NCBI RefSeq assembly: GCF_000003605.2
Contig: NW_003125395.1
Location: 98,729 to 162,728 of the forward strand
Source of the DNA: Saccoglossus kowalevskii
Taxonomy: Eukaryota > Hemichordata > Enteropneusta > Harrimaniidae
Length of the DNA: 64,000 nucleotides
Direction of reading: 5' to 3'
Shown: positions 24,058-36,686 of the stretch, one piece after another
Numbering within the stretch: position 1 is the first letter of the stretch
How the letters are laid out: the number at the start of each line of letters is the position of its first letter
Position numbers and translations under genes: made by a program
Notes under the pieces: generated by a model
The model's database searches: none
Told to the model about the DNA's origin: nothing
Seen by the model: only the letters and a program-made list of their open reading frames with translations

Positions 24058-27000
24058 GTTCCCACAGGAACTCTCATCACGACGCCGGTATCGTGTCACA
24101 TGATTTAGAGGTTACACACGACAATGGAGCGTATTTGGTAGCGGATATAAGAACTCTCTGGGGGAAGATTAGCACAGTTGGCCGGAGATAAAAACGACGT
24201 TACGAGCAAGGTTATTATCTGCCCCAAATATGTTAATGTTAACCAGAGTTGTCTTATATTCGTTACAAAATACCAGAACGCTCCGTTTATAACCTCATTA
24301 TAACATGCTCACCCAAAAATAAGACTACAAAATAACTGTTTATTTCACGTTGTTTTGCATATATTTTAAATTCCCTCTTTTCGTCAGGTTGGATTATACC
24401 ACTATCGTGTGGGGGTTTAAACGCCTAATGGCGTGATAATTCCCAAAACATAATACCCTGATTAATACTATATTAGATTACATTTGTGGTTATATTGTAA
24501 ACTAGCATTGAAAATACATCTTTGGGGTCAAAATATACCCGCCGTGTTTTACGCGTTCTAGATTTCATATTCAAATTCCAGGACTAAAAAAAGGCCTCCA
24601 TTGAACATACGCTTAGACGGGCGAGGGGCATCACAAAGTCGATAACAATTCAAGTATACATCAAAGAACTATCGGTATTACTGACCATAGGTTATTTCGG
24701 TACATAAACGAAGCCAAAAAGTGAAAACATACAATGTTTAGAGTTGTGATTTTCGCAATTGCGTCCGTTATTGACAGTGCTCACAGAATTTCATGTGAAC
24801 GAAAAATACCATGGGTAGCACTATCACAGGTCGCCTATTGCCACATAAAAGACCTTGCTTGAGCCAATCGGATAGCTGGATTCAGACTAACCATGCCATA
24901 ATGCATAATTATATTTTATCTCAGAGCGTACACTCATTATCCAGGCGATTATTACTTGGTAATTAATTTGGCGCACATCTCAAAGGACGTTTATGTCATC
25001 ATTATCTTCCCCCCACAAAAAACACTGCCACAAATGTAACAAGAATAGAGTGGATGCTCTGATGTATACAAGACGAGAAAATAACCTCGCTGGTTGAATG
25101 CGTCACTGACGCGTGTGTTATTCGCTACAGCAACATTGATTCGACATCCCTTGTCTCCGGTGACCTTTTACCCTCGTAAAATGATGATAGCCTACATCAT
25201 CGCGCTCTCAAATAATAAGAATAATCATACACAACGGCATTAACTTTTTTTTGACTTCTGAATAGAATTGCTCCCGTCGCGTGTGCTTATTACGTCTCAC
25301 AATATGTCAGCCAACCCTCACGAGAGTAATAAGCCCGGACCGGTTCTTCAAAAAAATACTCATCGATTGTCTCCTTATGCCACCCCCGCTGTCGAGCATG
25401 ACGCCACACATTAAAGTATCACGTCATAGTTTTACAATATATTACATAGAGTGAAGGTGTGTTTGCCCTGTCCGAAAAATATCGGCGGATGAAGGAAGGT
25501 ATTTATCTTCGTTATTTTTGTTTTCGAGGATGCACCTGATATGTTATATTTTATCTAAACAATTTGTAATATAAATCTTTAACTCTTCTATCTTTACCAT
25601 TGATACTCGCATAAAAAACGCCCTTGACGCCAAATGATGCACAGAACATGTTTCCGAAAATTAAAACAAAACAGAGCAAATGTTTGTGTGATTTTTAGCA
25701 TTGTAGAGAAAATATGTGAAAAACACGCGGTAAATTTGTTTCGTTTCTATGGTAAAGTGCCACAACATGGGTTCTATGTAAACACAATTGATGACGTCAG
25801 ACGTCCAAGTGTTTATTAACTAATAACTAAAGTGATAACGTTCTTTGTCGACGTCTGAATAATTCGTGCATACATTGTCTAACTGAATGTAATTTCCACC
25901 AACAAGATTATTATTGAATAGGTTCTATGATTGGTTAGGTATAAAGCACACACTTTACACGGTTTTTTGGAATTCCATATATCCAACATTATTTTAAATA
26001 AATGTAATTTTGAATGATTAACTTCGCATACATTTTACTCGCCCATAACGGGGAGTATTTTATGAAAACATGATTTAGTAGAGTAAATTGAAAGCAAAAC
26101 AAAATCAATATTGCCAACTATCAATATTTTAATGAAAGTGAAAAGTGCAAATAATCACGAATAATCTTAAATAAATCTTGAATAAATCTTAATTAATTAA
26201 TTGAATGAATGTTACGTTTAACCGATATTTTAAACTTCTCATTATATGTTGTTAAATTTAATTATGCTCAGCCTGCTTAATGGAGTGATTTTTTTTTCTG
26301 CTTCACAAAACATACTAATGGAAGGCGAGATTTGGTCACGTGTTTCACCCACTGATTTATAATAGTTTTATTCACAGACTAGCACAATATTACAACTATA
26401 ATACACATACGCAACACAGTGAATGAAATACAGTGGTGATGAGGTGCTCATATACTACATAGAGCAAACACGTGACAAATGTCCAAGTAATATCCAATGA
26501 TGGATTCTATGATAACCCATCACAGCGAGGAACTAGGAGTAGCGAGGAGACTACTAAAACAGCCATGCGATATATCACAATTATACTCCGGAGTAATTGT
26601 TTTGCTTTTGCTTGTTTCGCAATATGTTATACATTTTAACATATTGTTAGATGGATGTCTCAATCTCTCGACTGAAACACACTTATGAAAGAGTGAACTC
26701 TCTTCTGTAATGTCGGGGAGATCAGTAACCACGGCAACTATGATTTCCAGGGAATCATACAGTGTTGAAACCTTGGAAACCATATTGACTGGGGTGTTAT
26801 GGAATTAGATACGTCCTCTTCTTGAAAAGGATGCCTGAAAGATGACGTTTCTATCTAACACACACGATTTTGGAATAATTACAAATTATGACATGATTAG
26901 ACCTCTGATTGGCTGAAGCATGGTCTTATATCTAGCACAAGAAGACCTGTGATTCAGCCCCGAAACTGATTAAACTGGCTTAAATATTTAACTGAATTGT

Positions 27001-28433
27001 TGTCCGTTTCTTGAATTGACTCAAATGCAAAACACAAATAAAATATTTTATTTCCCACTATTTTGTTTCGTTTTATGTGCGAACTTACGTCGGTTTTGCA
27101 AATCGGTGCAAATACAAATAATCACAAACATATTTTTTATTTGTTTTGCATCGTTTTAGGCACAGAAACCAACTTGTATGGTTTCTATTGCCAGGAAATA
27201 TACTAGAATTCATGTCGATTCTGTTATGCACATTGCCCACTTACCTCCACGGCGTGCGTTATTACCTCTGTATTTTGAATACAAAATCTAAACAAATACA
27301 ACACGAAATCCATGTGTAAATCTAGTATACGGCACAAATATTGCCAATTTCAAATAAGCTCGTGATTATTAGCTATTCCTTACAATAGTAATATATTTCA
27401 AGACAGGACGTTCGTAGATTCACACAAAACAAAGTCATGTCACCAGCTTACGCTCTGTTATTTTCTTCCGTCAAATATGCACATTTTCTTCAGGGACGTT
27501 CCTTTTCCGTTACCAAACACCTTTGCATGCCGTTTATTACTTCTGATTATTCATAACAAAATTTGTTAACTACGACAATGCCCTATTAACAAAATACAAA
27601 GTGACCAGCTTTAACCAATAATGAACACTGAAAGGTTCAAATTGTTGTTAACCGTAACTTTTATTGCGCAGACACGATGGTAGGTTAGATTCATTGCTCG
27701 CTACAATCACCGTTCCGTACATACCATACCATATGTATTTGAATTGTCAGAAGAATTATAAATGACGAACACGAACATGCAGTAACTCTGCCGCCGGCAA
27801 AACTGACAAATTGAATTTGATCGTAGAAACGCACATGCTATTGATACCATTATTCACGCAAATAAGATAAATTCCACCATGGCCAAAATATTTTCGGTTT
27901 AAGTGTATAACGTATTCATCGCAGAAAAAATCACACAAATATGATATACACGTATTCTTTGCAGCTGCATATTGCTATGCCCGTGTTTTGACATTCGTGT
28001 TACCGAGGTAACACAACATGCTCAAACTGTCAATTACCAGGGATTCAGTGCGTAAATTGGTTTGATTAGTCTCAATGTTGCCATAGGAACATTTTTCTCT
28101 CTTGCTGATTCTCAAAGTAGCGAAAACGAGTGCATGGCAATTTCCGTCTCGAATCACTTGGAGTGATGAGCCGTTCCGGGTCTTCAAGTTGTTGATTTCA
28201 AGACGGCGGCGTACGTATCTCCATTGGCTTCGTTCCAACAATTTCTGTTGTCTTTATTTTTCAAGGTTTTTCTACGTGTAATAAAAATTATCTGTGTCCT
28301 TAGCGTAAACAATAGATTAACTGTGTTTCTTTATAATTAAGTTTGTTTTTACTATTTTATTTTTTCGTGTTATGTATTTGAGATTATATTGAAGCGCGAC
28401 TTACTGTCACTTAAATCTTGCTTTATATCTATT
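24058..28433. other. Upstream region of the receptor gene, no coding exon found
   Basis: No credible coding exon. It should contain the unlocated 5' untranslated exon and promoter of the downstream receptor. Visible sites are a CRE palindrome (25792-25799) and a perfect 8-bp-arm inverted repeat, GTGTTACCGAGGTAACAC (27997-28014). Short frames around 25.6, 26.5 and 28.0 kb are unrecognised and of chance length. Confidence 0.5.
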
Positions 28434-28451
28434 CGCTTTTCTTGTTTACAG
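28434..28451 (+). other. Splice acceptor of the receptor coding exon
   Basis: A pyrimidine-rich run ends in TTGTTTACAG at 28451, 14 bases before the chosen start codon. This implies an intron in the 5' untranslated region and argues against starting translation at the upstream in-frame ATG at 28418, which would lie in the intron. Confidence 0.65.
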
Positions 28452-28465
28452 ATTCAACGTTGAAG

Positions 28466-29413
28466 ATGACAATGGAAGCGACGTCGCCCTCTATGAATAA
28501 TTTAACATCACCAAACGATGAACTTGGTAGGGTACCACCACGCTGCGTGACTCAGTACGAAGAAGCAACGTTCATAGTCTACACCGTTGCGTGTAGCATT
28601 GCTCTACTCGGAAACTTATCATTTCTCATCGTTGTAATCAAATTGAAATCAATGCGGACTATCCCAAATCTGTTATTTATTAATTTATCGATGGCGGATA
28701 CTTTATTCAATGTATATACAGTGATATACTTGGTGTCGAAAAAGATGATTGTCGACCCGCTTTTGAATTTTCACATTAAAGGTGGTCATGCCATAACCGA
28801 CGCCGCCTTTTGTGTATCGATGATCACCGTAGCGTTGATCAGTCTGAGTCGCTTCATCGCCATTTGCCATCCTTTCAAGGCGGAGCAAATGAAATTACGG
28901 AGCTCTCCAAGGATAGCCGTCTCAATGGGGTTTAGCTGGGCGTACGGCATAGCGGTGGCTCTGTTCGACTTTTTAATATATTCAACCAGCGAGGATCCAG
29001 AAAAGACGTCTCTTTTCGCCATTTTACTCGCCCTTTTGGTATCTCCGATTCTGTTGTCTATAACCATTGCCGTTGTCTGTTACGTACTAATCGCAAGAAA
29101 AATGATGTCAACAAGACCCCAATATTCGCCGGGGCCCAACGCCCATTCGTGTATTTCCGACGAGAATCAGGTTCTTTTTCTGTGCATTTTCATCACTGTT
29201 GTGTTCTTCATCAGCTGCTCGCCGTTGGCGGCGATATATATCATCGTCACTTTCTCGCGGGTACTGGGATATATTCCAATTACGCCTGAGGAGCTTTCGT
29301 GTCTGGCATTTGCGGCTAAAATAATGATAACGTTACACTTCACTTTGAACCCAATTTTGTACAATGTTGGAAGTAAAAATCACAGATTGGCTTTTCGGAA
29401 GGTATTTAGCTAG
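28466..29413 (+). CDS. Class A (rhodopsin-family) G-protein-coupled receptor, atypical
   Basis: Seven-helix plasma-membrane receptor of 315 residues; the ligand cannot be told. The N-terminus carries one sequon (NLT, residues 12-14). TM1 is about 36-58 with GN (49-50), TM2 about 68-90 with LSMAD (Asp78), TM3 about 107-131, TM4 around Trp158, TM5 about 184-210, TM6 about 235-262 with Pro253, and TM7 ends in NPILY (295-299), followed by a short helix 8 and almost no tail. Departures: DRY is SRF (128-130), CWxP is SCSP (250-253), the usual TM3 cysteine and an extracellular-loop-2 cysteine are absent, and TM5 lacks Pro at the standard place. Missing disulfide, short loop 2 and no TM5 proline recall the melanocortin/EDG/cannabinoid group, but sequence similarity seen by eye is weak. 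The start follows a splice acceptor. AAGGTATTT near 29398 could be a donor, giving a longer tail. Confidence 0.93.
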   Translation: MTMEATSPSMNNLTSPNDELGRVPPRCVTQYEEATFIVYTVACSIALLGNLSFLIVVIKLKSMRTIPNLLFINLSMADTLFNVYTVIYLVSKKMIVDPLLNFHIKGGHAITDAAFCVSMITVALISLSRFIAICHPFKAEQMKLRSSPRIAVSMGFSWAYGIAVALFDFLIYSTSEDPEKTSLFAILLALLVSPILLSITIAVVCYVLIARKMMSTRPQYSPGPNAHSCISDENQVLFLCIFITVVFFISCSPLAAIYIIVTFSRVLGYIPITPEELSCLAFAAKIMITLHFTLNPILYNVGSKNHRLAFRKVFS

Positions 29414-29957
29414 CTGTGAGACGCCACAATTTCAGCTTTACCTATCTGTCAGTGATTTAAAAACGCACATTCAGTAGCACGTGGATGTGTATACTGTCAT
29501 CGAATATATTCCGTACATTTTGCCGTTTGAAGTGGGAATGTTGATGTAAATAATTAATTGTAAATGAGTAACGGCGCGCTACTACCCGCTCGTCTATAAT
29601 TTATATCTCAACTACCAGCACTGGATGCATCAGGATAGTATACGGTAAATTCCAGCTATGTGATTCTAAAAATCCGATGAGTTTTTCTAACTAGACTGCA
29701 AGAAAACCATTCATCATGAATAGCGTGTATCCATCTGGAAACAAAAAAGAACACAAAACAAAAACGTGCGGAAAAAGCATTACTGGTGTGCATCGTTAGA
29801 GGGCGATATAACTAATTACCAAAGAAATTATTACTAACCAAGTACTTCTGAAATTGTAATAGCTACACTCAACTATGTTACTTGCAATTAATTCCTACAT
29901 GTGGATGACGTCATTATTTCCTACTAATAAATTATCTGTTTTGCATTCTGAAATAAA
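29414..29957 (+). other. Probable 3' untranslated region of the receptor
   Basis: Non-coding after the stop, ending with two canonical AATAAA signals (29926-29931 and 29952-29957). A CRE palindrome lies at 29906-29913. If the receptor is spliced further downstream, this assignment would change. Confidence 0.45.
29926..29957 (+). terminator. Two candidate poly(A) signals
   Basis: AATAAA at 29926-29931 and at 29952-29957, about 0.5 kb after the receptor stop codon. In AT-rich DNA such hexamers are common, so support is positional only. Confidence 0.35.
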
Positions 29958-32900
29958 ACGCTAAGTTTATTAAGGGTGGCGCATGCGCATGTTCCAGATC
30001 ATTTCCGCGCAAGAGTCTTGTCGTGATCGATATGGGCCACATGCGACATATACAACGCGTGGTGATCATATTTTTTTTTCACACGAAATTATAACTCGCA
30101 CTTTACAAAGCTAAGATTGTAATTTACTATGAGACAGTGTATGTGATAGAAAATAATCAGATTGGACTAGATAGAAGGGGATTGTACTTTTGCCGTCATC
30201 GCTGATAATCGCAACTGTATCAAGTGTCATCGCACAAGTAATCCGCGCACTGTGGTATATACCGATATGTGACATTTTGTTGAAATGAAGACTATTCACT
30301 TTTAAATTAATGGCAGCTCACATAAGATACATTGTTTGCCTAGGGACTTTGGTACGTATAAAAACGTACTAGTATTATTCAAATTCACCACGATACACCG
30401 AGAACAGAGAAATTGCAAATATGATATTAGCTTGAAGGGAATATATAGTATAATCAGAACTACCGTGTTTTTATTGTAACGAACCCACTCCGGATACCAG
30501 TGTATTTATCGAGGGACTGCAATGAACGAATAAATAAACTGGAAATATATCACAATGGGAAGGAATATCAAAACACAACGTCTTTCTCCGTATATAATAT
30601 AAAAAAAAACCTGTATATGAACGTCAAAATCAAAGCAAGTTGGGCTCCCTATTAACACGTTATTAATTTCTTTTAATAGAGATAATATTTGTAGTATACG
30701 AACTGCAGACCCTAACAATTTCCTTCCATATATACATACTGTATATGCTTCTACAAAATGCATTCTGGGATTGCTGAATTCAAAAAATCAAAAATCTTAA
30801 AGTCTTAACTTTTTATTTTTTTTTATTTTTCAATGTTATTGCCTTTAAAGAAAACAAGATGAATCCTCGTGCAATTCACGTGCATTTGCTCATCAGAGCA
30901 ACACATAATCAAGGCGATGCTGTATATGTTAGTTCACTGGACTCCTGCTGCTACACAGTGTTCACGCATACGTAAATAATGCAAGTACAACAATGGAAAT
31001 AATCTTCTCAATTTGCACACCTATGTGCAATATAACACAAAATAAAATTCAGTGCAAACAGGAAATCAATCTATTTTATTTAAATTCGAAAACAGTCTGC
31101 CATAATAAGAATTGGAGAAGATTGGTACGATACATGCCTTTTTAGAGTTTATGTTTACTATCGGACATAATATGTCCCATTGTTGAAGAGAGTGACGTCA
31201 TTATTATTATGGGTATGATTAAAATAAAAATAATGTGTATACAAAGACAAGTTGGGAGTATTTTTTTTTCACTCACGTACACATAGCAAGTGACACATGA
31301 ATGTAAGTTAGTGATATTTAACACTGAACGACACTACTGTGAATAATAAACAGACGTTTATAGTCACGTGATGACGTTTTGCATCTTTTTTTATTTGAAA
31401 CCCCTCAAACGTTTTACGGGCATGGGTACACTACCGAGAGAGAGGGCGGGGGTCTAGATCGAGCTAGTGATGAATCAGTTTGTCACCGGTAACGGCTTTG
31501 TATTGTTTGCATTCTGTTATTGGTCTCAACGTCTTCTTTGATGTGGTTTGCTTTACTTGATACGTTTCGAATCCTGATTTAGATGTCATTTTGTCACGGG
31601 GAGCAAATTCCGGGCGTTATTGAAAAAACTAACCTTGGAAGATAGAACTTTTGAGATTAAGATGTCGAAATTACGGCCGAGTATAGAGACCGACGATCAA
31701 GATTGAATGAAAGGCAAGTGATGCGAAGATGATATCAATGTAGTTATTAAGCAAGACAAATGTTTTATTTTCTAGTATCAGAATTTGAAAATTTATGTAT
31801 ACACATTGCTTGGTATAGATAATGCAACGAAAAGTCAAAATCAACGAATGCTTTTGAAATGTGGCAGGGCTGCCATATAACAACATGTTTGTGGATAAAA
31901 CATACCTACATGACAGTAGAACACTGCCCTCAATCCTCAGAAATTGAAATGCTATTAAAAACGTTTATGAAGTCAAATATAAAGATGCAAATACCCCCAC
32001 CAACGTCCAACATCACTAATCTGTATATTGTTGATGGTGTATTTTAAAATGCAATTTGCGGTGTAGTGAAGTATATTGAGTATTTAAACAAAACAAGACA
32101 ATAGAAAATCAATATCAATGATCCGACCTATAGTATAAAGCATGTGCATACAGAATCAGTGTACGAAACAATACATACATTTTTGTATGGATAATCAATA
32201 ACACGTATCTTACTCCGAAGAGAGATATATTGACGTGTTTCATTGAAGATGTGTGGACAGTACGACACATAAGTGTATATCGATTCGCACCCAAAGCGAT
32301 TTTCTGCGAATAGTTCATTTTCCAAAAGAGCTACTATGATTAAGTCTGGAAATACTCATTAAGATAAAACACGAAGGACAAAACCAAGCATGAGAAGCTA
32401 AACATTACATGAAGGGGGTGGGGAGAACACGGATCCGAAAATAGTGGCCACATTACCCAATAGTCACGAATAACTATAACAAAGCTGCTATCCCCGTCAC
32501 ACACTTACACTTACACAACGGCAATATCACTCAAACGGAATTAGCAAATTACACCGAGCTCCTAAATGAGTATGTACACATAACAACGGTTTTGACAAGC
32601 GCTAATATTATTTGCACCAATACCAACACAAGTCAAGCGTACGAAAATTGAAATTACGCTTCCATAATCACTGTGTTAATGTTTGTACATTTCAGAAATA
32701 CATATTACGTGTCGCTGACGATCCAACTTCACGCAATTTACTTCTCTCAGTTTGCACGTCGTGCTAGTTAAATTCAATAAAAATTCCAATTACTCACATA
32801 TGATAATATTTACAAATGCAGTGGGTAATTAAATCGAACGAATAGATTAGACTAACGTGTATGTATTGTCACCATGGAAAAACCACCTCTAAGGTTAACA

Positions 32901-34281
32901 TTTTAAATGAGTTATGTATATTTCTTTATTGAGATACCGACTCGAGGAGTCGTTCAAGGTCCGACGTGTGCCACGCGTCATCGTTAGACAGCGTTGACAG
33001 ATTATCAACTATTTTTTTTTGCAGGTCAGCATATTACTAATTATATTTCGAAGTTGAAATATTTGCTTAATAAGACAGATTTCCACCTCGAAAAGTATAT
33101 TTACGAAACTATACCGCGAGAGACCACAGGCGTGTGTGACATGTATTGTTGTTATGCCAGAAGCAATATACAACACTGGTTAATTTCACGTAATTGTATA
33201 TTTCTACATTTATTGTGGCTTATTATTTGACGTACAATTAGGTTATAGGCTCCTTCAAAAAACAAACTGGCCTTTGCAACTGAATTGACCGAATGAAGAC
33301 GAGAAATAAAACCGATCGGCGGAGACAGTAAATTGAATTGTTTTACCAATTCCCTTAACTAAGTGACGCAACTCGCTCATATTAAAGTGTACACATCTGC
33401 TGTAAGTTATACCCGGGGCAAGTATATTCGGGTAGATAAATCAGCCTTTGACGCGATGTGTGAAACTTTTGCGATGTAGTATCGACACCAATTGTGAACT
33501 TGAGCTGAAAGAACACACACGTTACACATTCCATTGAACGAGTAAATTTAATATGGCGTTGTATCTTGTGATGTGAAGTAGGGGAATCAATGTGGCACTT
33601 TTCCACATGATTTCACAGGTATTAAGACGTACACAATCTCCAAACCACTTAAGAGTGTTTTCAAACGTAGCTACATTAATGAGTTCGTTGTGAATCATGT
33701 GGTGGTACAAATGAAAAACATTTTGACGGCAATATAAGCAACGTCAACATCTAATAACATCACGACAGCGGGTACATTAGAATATGTTATCTTAAAAAAA
33801 AACACTATGTTCAGCGAACCGAATGAATTAATCATTTCTCTCAGCGCCGAGTTCAAGTACACGCCTGAAGTGAAGTATTTAAATTACAGTGTGAATACAT
33901 GCATTGCATATGACGTGTTTTTTCTGAGTTGTATTACCCAGTTTGTAGGATTTTTTTCGCCGAAGCATTTATCACAAAATTCGTACATATGTTGGTGTTT
34001 GCCGCTAAGCCATGTCTCTCAACATACCTATCTACCGATCTAATGTAGTGGAAAAGCTAGTATATAGCACATGTATGCTACCTGACATTAGTTATTTGTT
34101 CCATTAACCGCCATGTCAAATAAGATTTATCAGTATCCACGATAATAGTAAGACCGCAAATAGAATGCACTCTGGATAACTAAAATAACAAACATAGAAA
34201 TGATTCGCGTGAAAATGTCAGCGTGTAAATTGCAGAGCTCCCCCGAACGTTAACCGCGTTATGTAGATGCGCTGAATGTAT
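29958..34281. other. Intergenic, no gene seen
   Basis: AT-rich DNA. GCGCATGCGC (about 29990-29999) is an NRF1-type palindrome just past the receptor. A CRE lies at 31193-31200. Frames up to 88 codons are unrecognised. Confidence 0.5.
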
Positions 34282-34286
34282 TTAAA

Positions 34287-34441
34287 GCGGGAGGGTCGTC
34301 ACCTGCGCACGCGCTGGAATTGAGTCCCAAGCGACGATAACAACACATGCTAAAAACGCAAAGACTCACAAGTAAACGCTTGTTTGTAAACAAGGACACG
34401 CTATGGCCATCTGACGCATGCGCAGGTGCCGACTCTCATGC
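34287..34441 (-). mobile_element. 155-bp MITE-like element (copy B), TTAAA target duplication
   Basis: The 27-bp terminal inverted repeats (34287-34313 and 34415-34441) match at 22 of 27 positions. The element is flanked by TTAAA at 34282-34286 and 34442-34446. It carries NRF1-like words in both ends (TGCGCACGCG, CGCATGCGCA) and a near-palindrome, CTTGTTTGTAAACAAG, which contains a forkhead-type GTAAACA. The TTAA-type duplication suggests a piggyBac- or Kolobok-like source, but the termini do not show the CCC start usual for piggyBac. There is no coding capacity. A truncated inverted relative lies at 22054-22173. Confidence 0.75.
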
Positions 34442-34446
34442 TTAAA

Positions 34447-36381
34447 CACGTTTCAATGTTTTTTTTTTTTTGAAATCAATACAAAATGCCTCCAATATGC
34501 AACTAGACTTTTTTTTTTTTAAGAAATTATTTTGTGTTCTTGTCATAAATATCGATTTAATCGGTTTGACTGTTTTTAAATCCTTGTTTTCCTTGGCAGG
34601 TTATCGACTACCCGGGTACTGTTCATATTGTTTCACTTGTATTCAATGTTACCTATTTGTCGCGCTGATGGGCTAGCCTTTGTCCGACGTGGAACACAGT
34701 GATTCACGAACAGTAAATCGATGTGATCGACGCAAAAGACAAGGACACGTTCTATGTTAGTGTTCGAATGAGAAATACCTCAATTGGAACATATACAGTT
34801 GAACAATACATGACCATACTGGAGTGTGATTCGAATGTGTTTATCAAGTACTTTATCCTTCTGGGTTCGATCACCGCTTCAATCTTGAAATGTAGATAAT
34901 CACGTTCGTTGCGAAAGAATGATTGAGGTGCCCTCACTTATTATTAGTGACCGCGGGTTTTGACGATTCAGTTTATTGAAAAATAATCTTTTTTTTACTA
35001 ACTACTACTAGAGTGACAGTGAATTAAAAAACTACCATGCACAAGTAACACAATATATGTGTATCACATGCCATATATATCTTACATGTATACACATGAG
35101 ATGAGGTAAGTTGCGGTCGAGTGAAGCACGGACACTTGCACGGATCGTTGCTACGTAGAGAACGCCTATATTCAATACGGCGACGCGTGAGAAGTTCGAC
35201 TGGGTTTTGATAACCTGTTTAATAATGTGTGTTATTGCTCTATGGGGAGTTACATTTATGTGTATCATCTAAGACCCTTTAAATGAAAATACTGAATTTG
35301 CCCATATTCTGCCAATAATAAGTTATATGCATATATACATATATTCAAATTACACACTTTCACTAACATATTGGATATATCGGATTACACTGAACTGAAA
35401 CAGACAGACTACGTTAAAACAGTTTCATGTCATTTTTTGAATTAACAGGGCTGTTTGACCACATTGTTATCATAATAGCAATGCTACCCCCACAGGTAGC
35501 CCGATTCGGTTAGGTAGAACCATACACGGACGATACAAAGAGTCGTTACTTAGCCATTATATATGACCTGTCCATTGAGACTATGAAACACTCGACATCT
35601 ACGATACGTTTTGATCATTCGTATTTCTTCATTACCCGGTTGGAAATGAACTAGGCAATACCGACCGTAGCGCCACTGGCCTGTTTACATCTGCGGCAAC
35701 CCTTTAAATCCGCATGGAATAGACATCCATCGTTTTTTTGTATCCGAAATGCGAAGCGCCCCTGGTGAACAGTTTGGCTATCGGAGAGGTATAATTGAAA
35801 TTCGCTGTTTCTATATATTTGTACTCCCTATATATACTTTAACTTTATTTATTATCAAAATCATTGTACGCAGAAGATTGAATCAAGCAGTAATTTAAAA
35901 CAAGTAATGTTCAATGTCTGGTTTTTGGTTTTAATGTTATAAGTTAATAAGTCACTCTATACGTAGTTCTTATTTGAAGAATGGTAGTGAATATTATATA
36001 CAAATCACTGATGCGGCACACTGTTAAGTGAAATCCTAGTAACCTTAAGCAACTGTGACTCAAATCATTGCAATTACATTTCAGATAGTTTCAGGTGTGT
36101 TCTTCTTACAGTCAATGTTTCCAATCATCAGTAGTTATGTTGGTTGTTTCCGCATTTTGTTATTTTACGTGTAAACATCTAACACCTTTTCTTACGTAAA
36201 CTCAGATTATGAAGCATCATTTTACAGTCGCACCATACAATAACGTAACTGATGACAAATTCTGCTTGAATATAAGTTTTATAGAATTTACTAATTAAAT
36301 AGTCAAATTATTAGAAAAGTGCAAAAATGCATTTTTAAACGGTCTGTATTAAATAATCACAACAAATCACGACATTGTCTG
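34447..36381. other. Intergenic, nothing recognised
   Basis: T-rich tracts near 34460 and 34511. No credible gene; a B-box-like GGGTTCGATCACC near 34863 does not extend to a tRNA. Confidence 0.5.
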
Positions 36382-36390
36382 TGCAAATCA

Positions 36391-36538
36391 AATCTGATTA
36401 AAATAAGATCTTAATTTTTTAATTTTTTTAAATATGTATATAATTATTTATTTTTATTATACACTTTTTTTACTTTTAGTTTTGGTAATGGCGAAAGCCC
36501 ACATGATAATTAAAGTATAGATAGTTATAAAGATTAAC

Positions 36539-36579
<41 letters not shown>

Positions 36580-36677
36580 CAAAACAATTACCAAATTATA
36601 AATATAAATTTTGTAAAAATAAACTTTATAAAATAAAATTAAATTAACGCCGTACATTCAGATTTTAATCAGATTGA
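36391..36677. mobile_element. Short element sharing ends with the 1.15-kb transposon
   Basis: Begins AATCTGATTAAAAT and ends ATTTTAATCAGATTGA. It is flanked by a perfect 9-bp duplication, TGCAAATCA (36382-36390 and 36678-36686). The right end also resembles the other element further in (GCCGTACATTCAGATTTTAA against CCCGTACACTACATCTGATT), so it is probably the same Mutator-like family, much shortened. The left arm diverges after about 14 bp. An (AAT)n microsatellite occupies its middle. Confidence 0.65.
36541..36580. repeat. (AAT)n microsatellite
   Basis: About 13 perfect AAT units inside the short element. The isoleucine-rich minus-strand frame here is its shadow. Confidence 0.95.
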
Positions 36678-36686
36678 TGCAAATCA

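Noticed and set aside
28418-28465. Upstream in-frame ATG as the start of the receptor
   Set aside because: It would place the start upstream of a strong splice acceptor (ending 28451), so these codons are most likely intron.
28703-29364. Minus-strand frames of 61-93 codons
   Set aside because: Shadows of the receptor coding exon on the opposite strand.
34855-34885. GGGTTCGATCACC resembling a tRNA B box
   Set aside because: The flanking bases do not form a T stem and no A box lies at the proper distance.
36457-36657. Isoleucine-rich minus-strand frame
   Set aside because: Shadow of the (AAT)n microsatellite.
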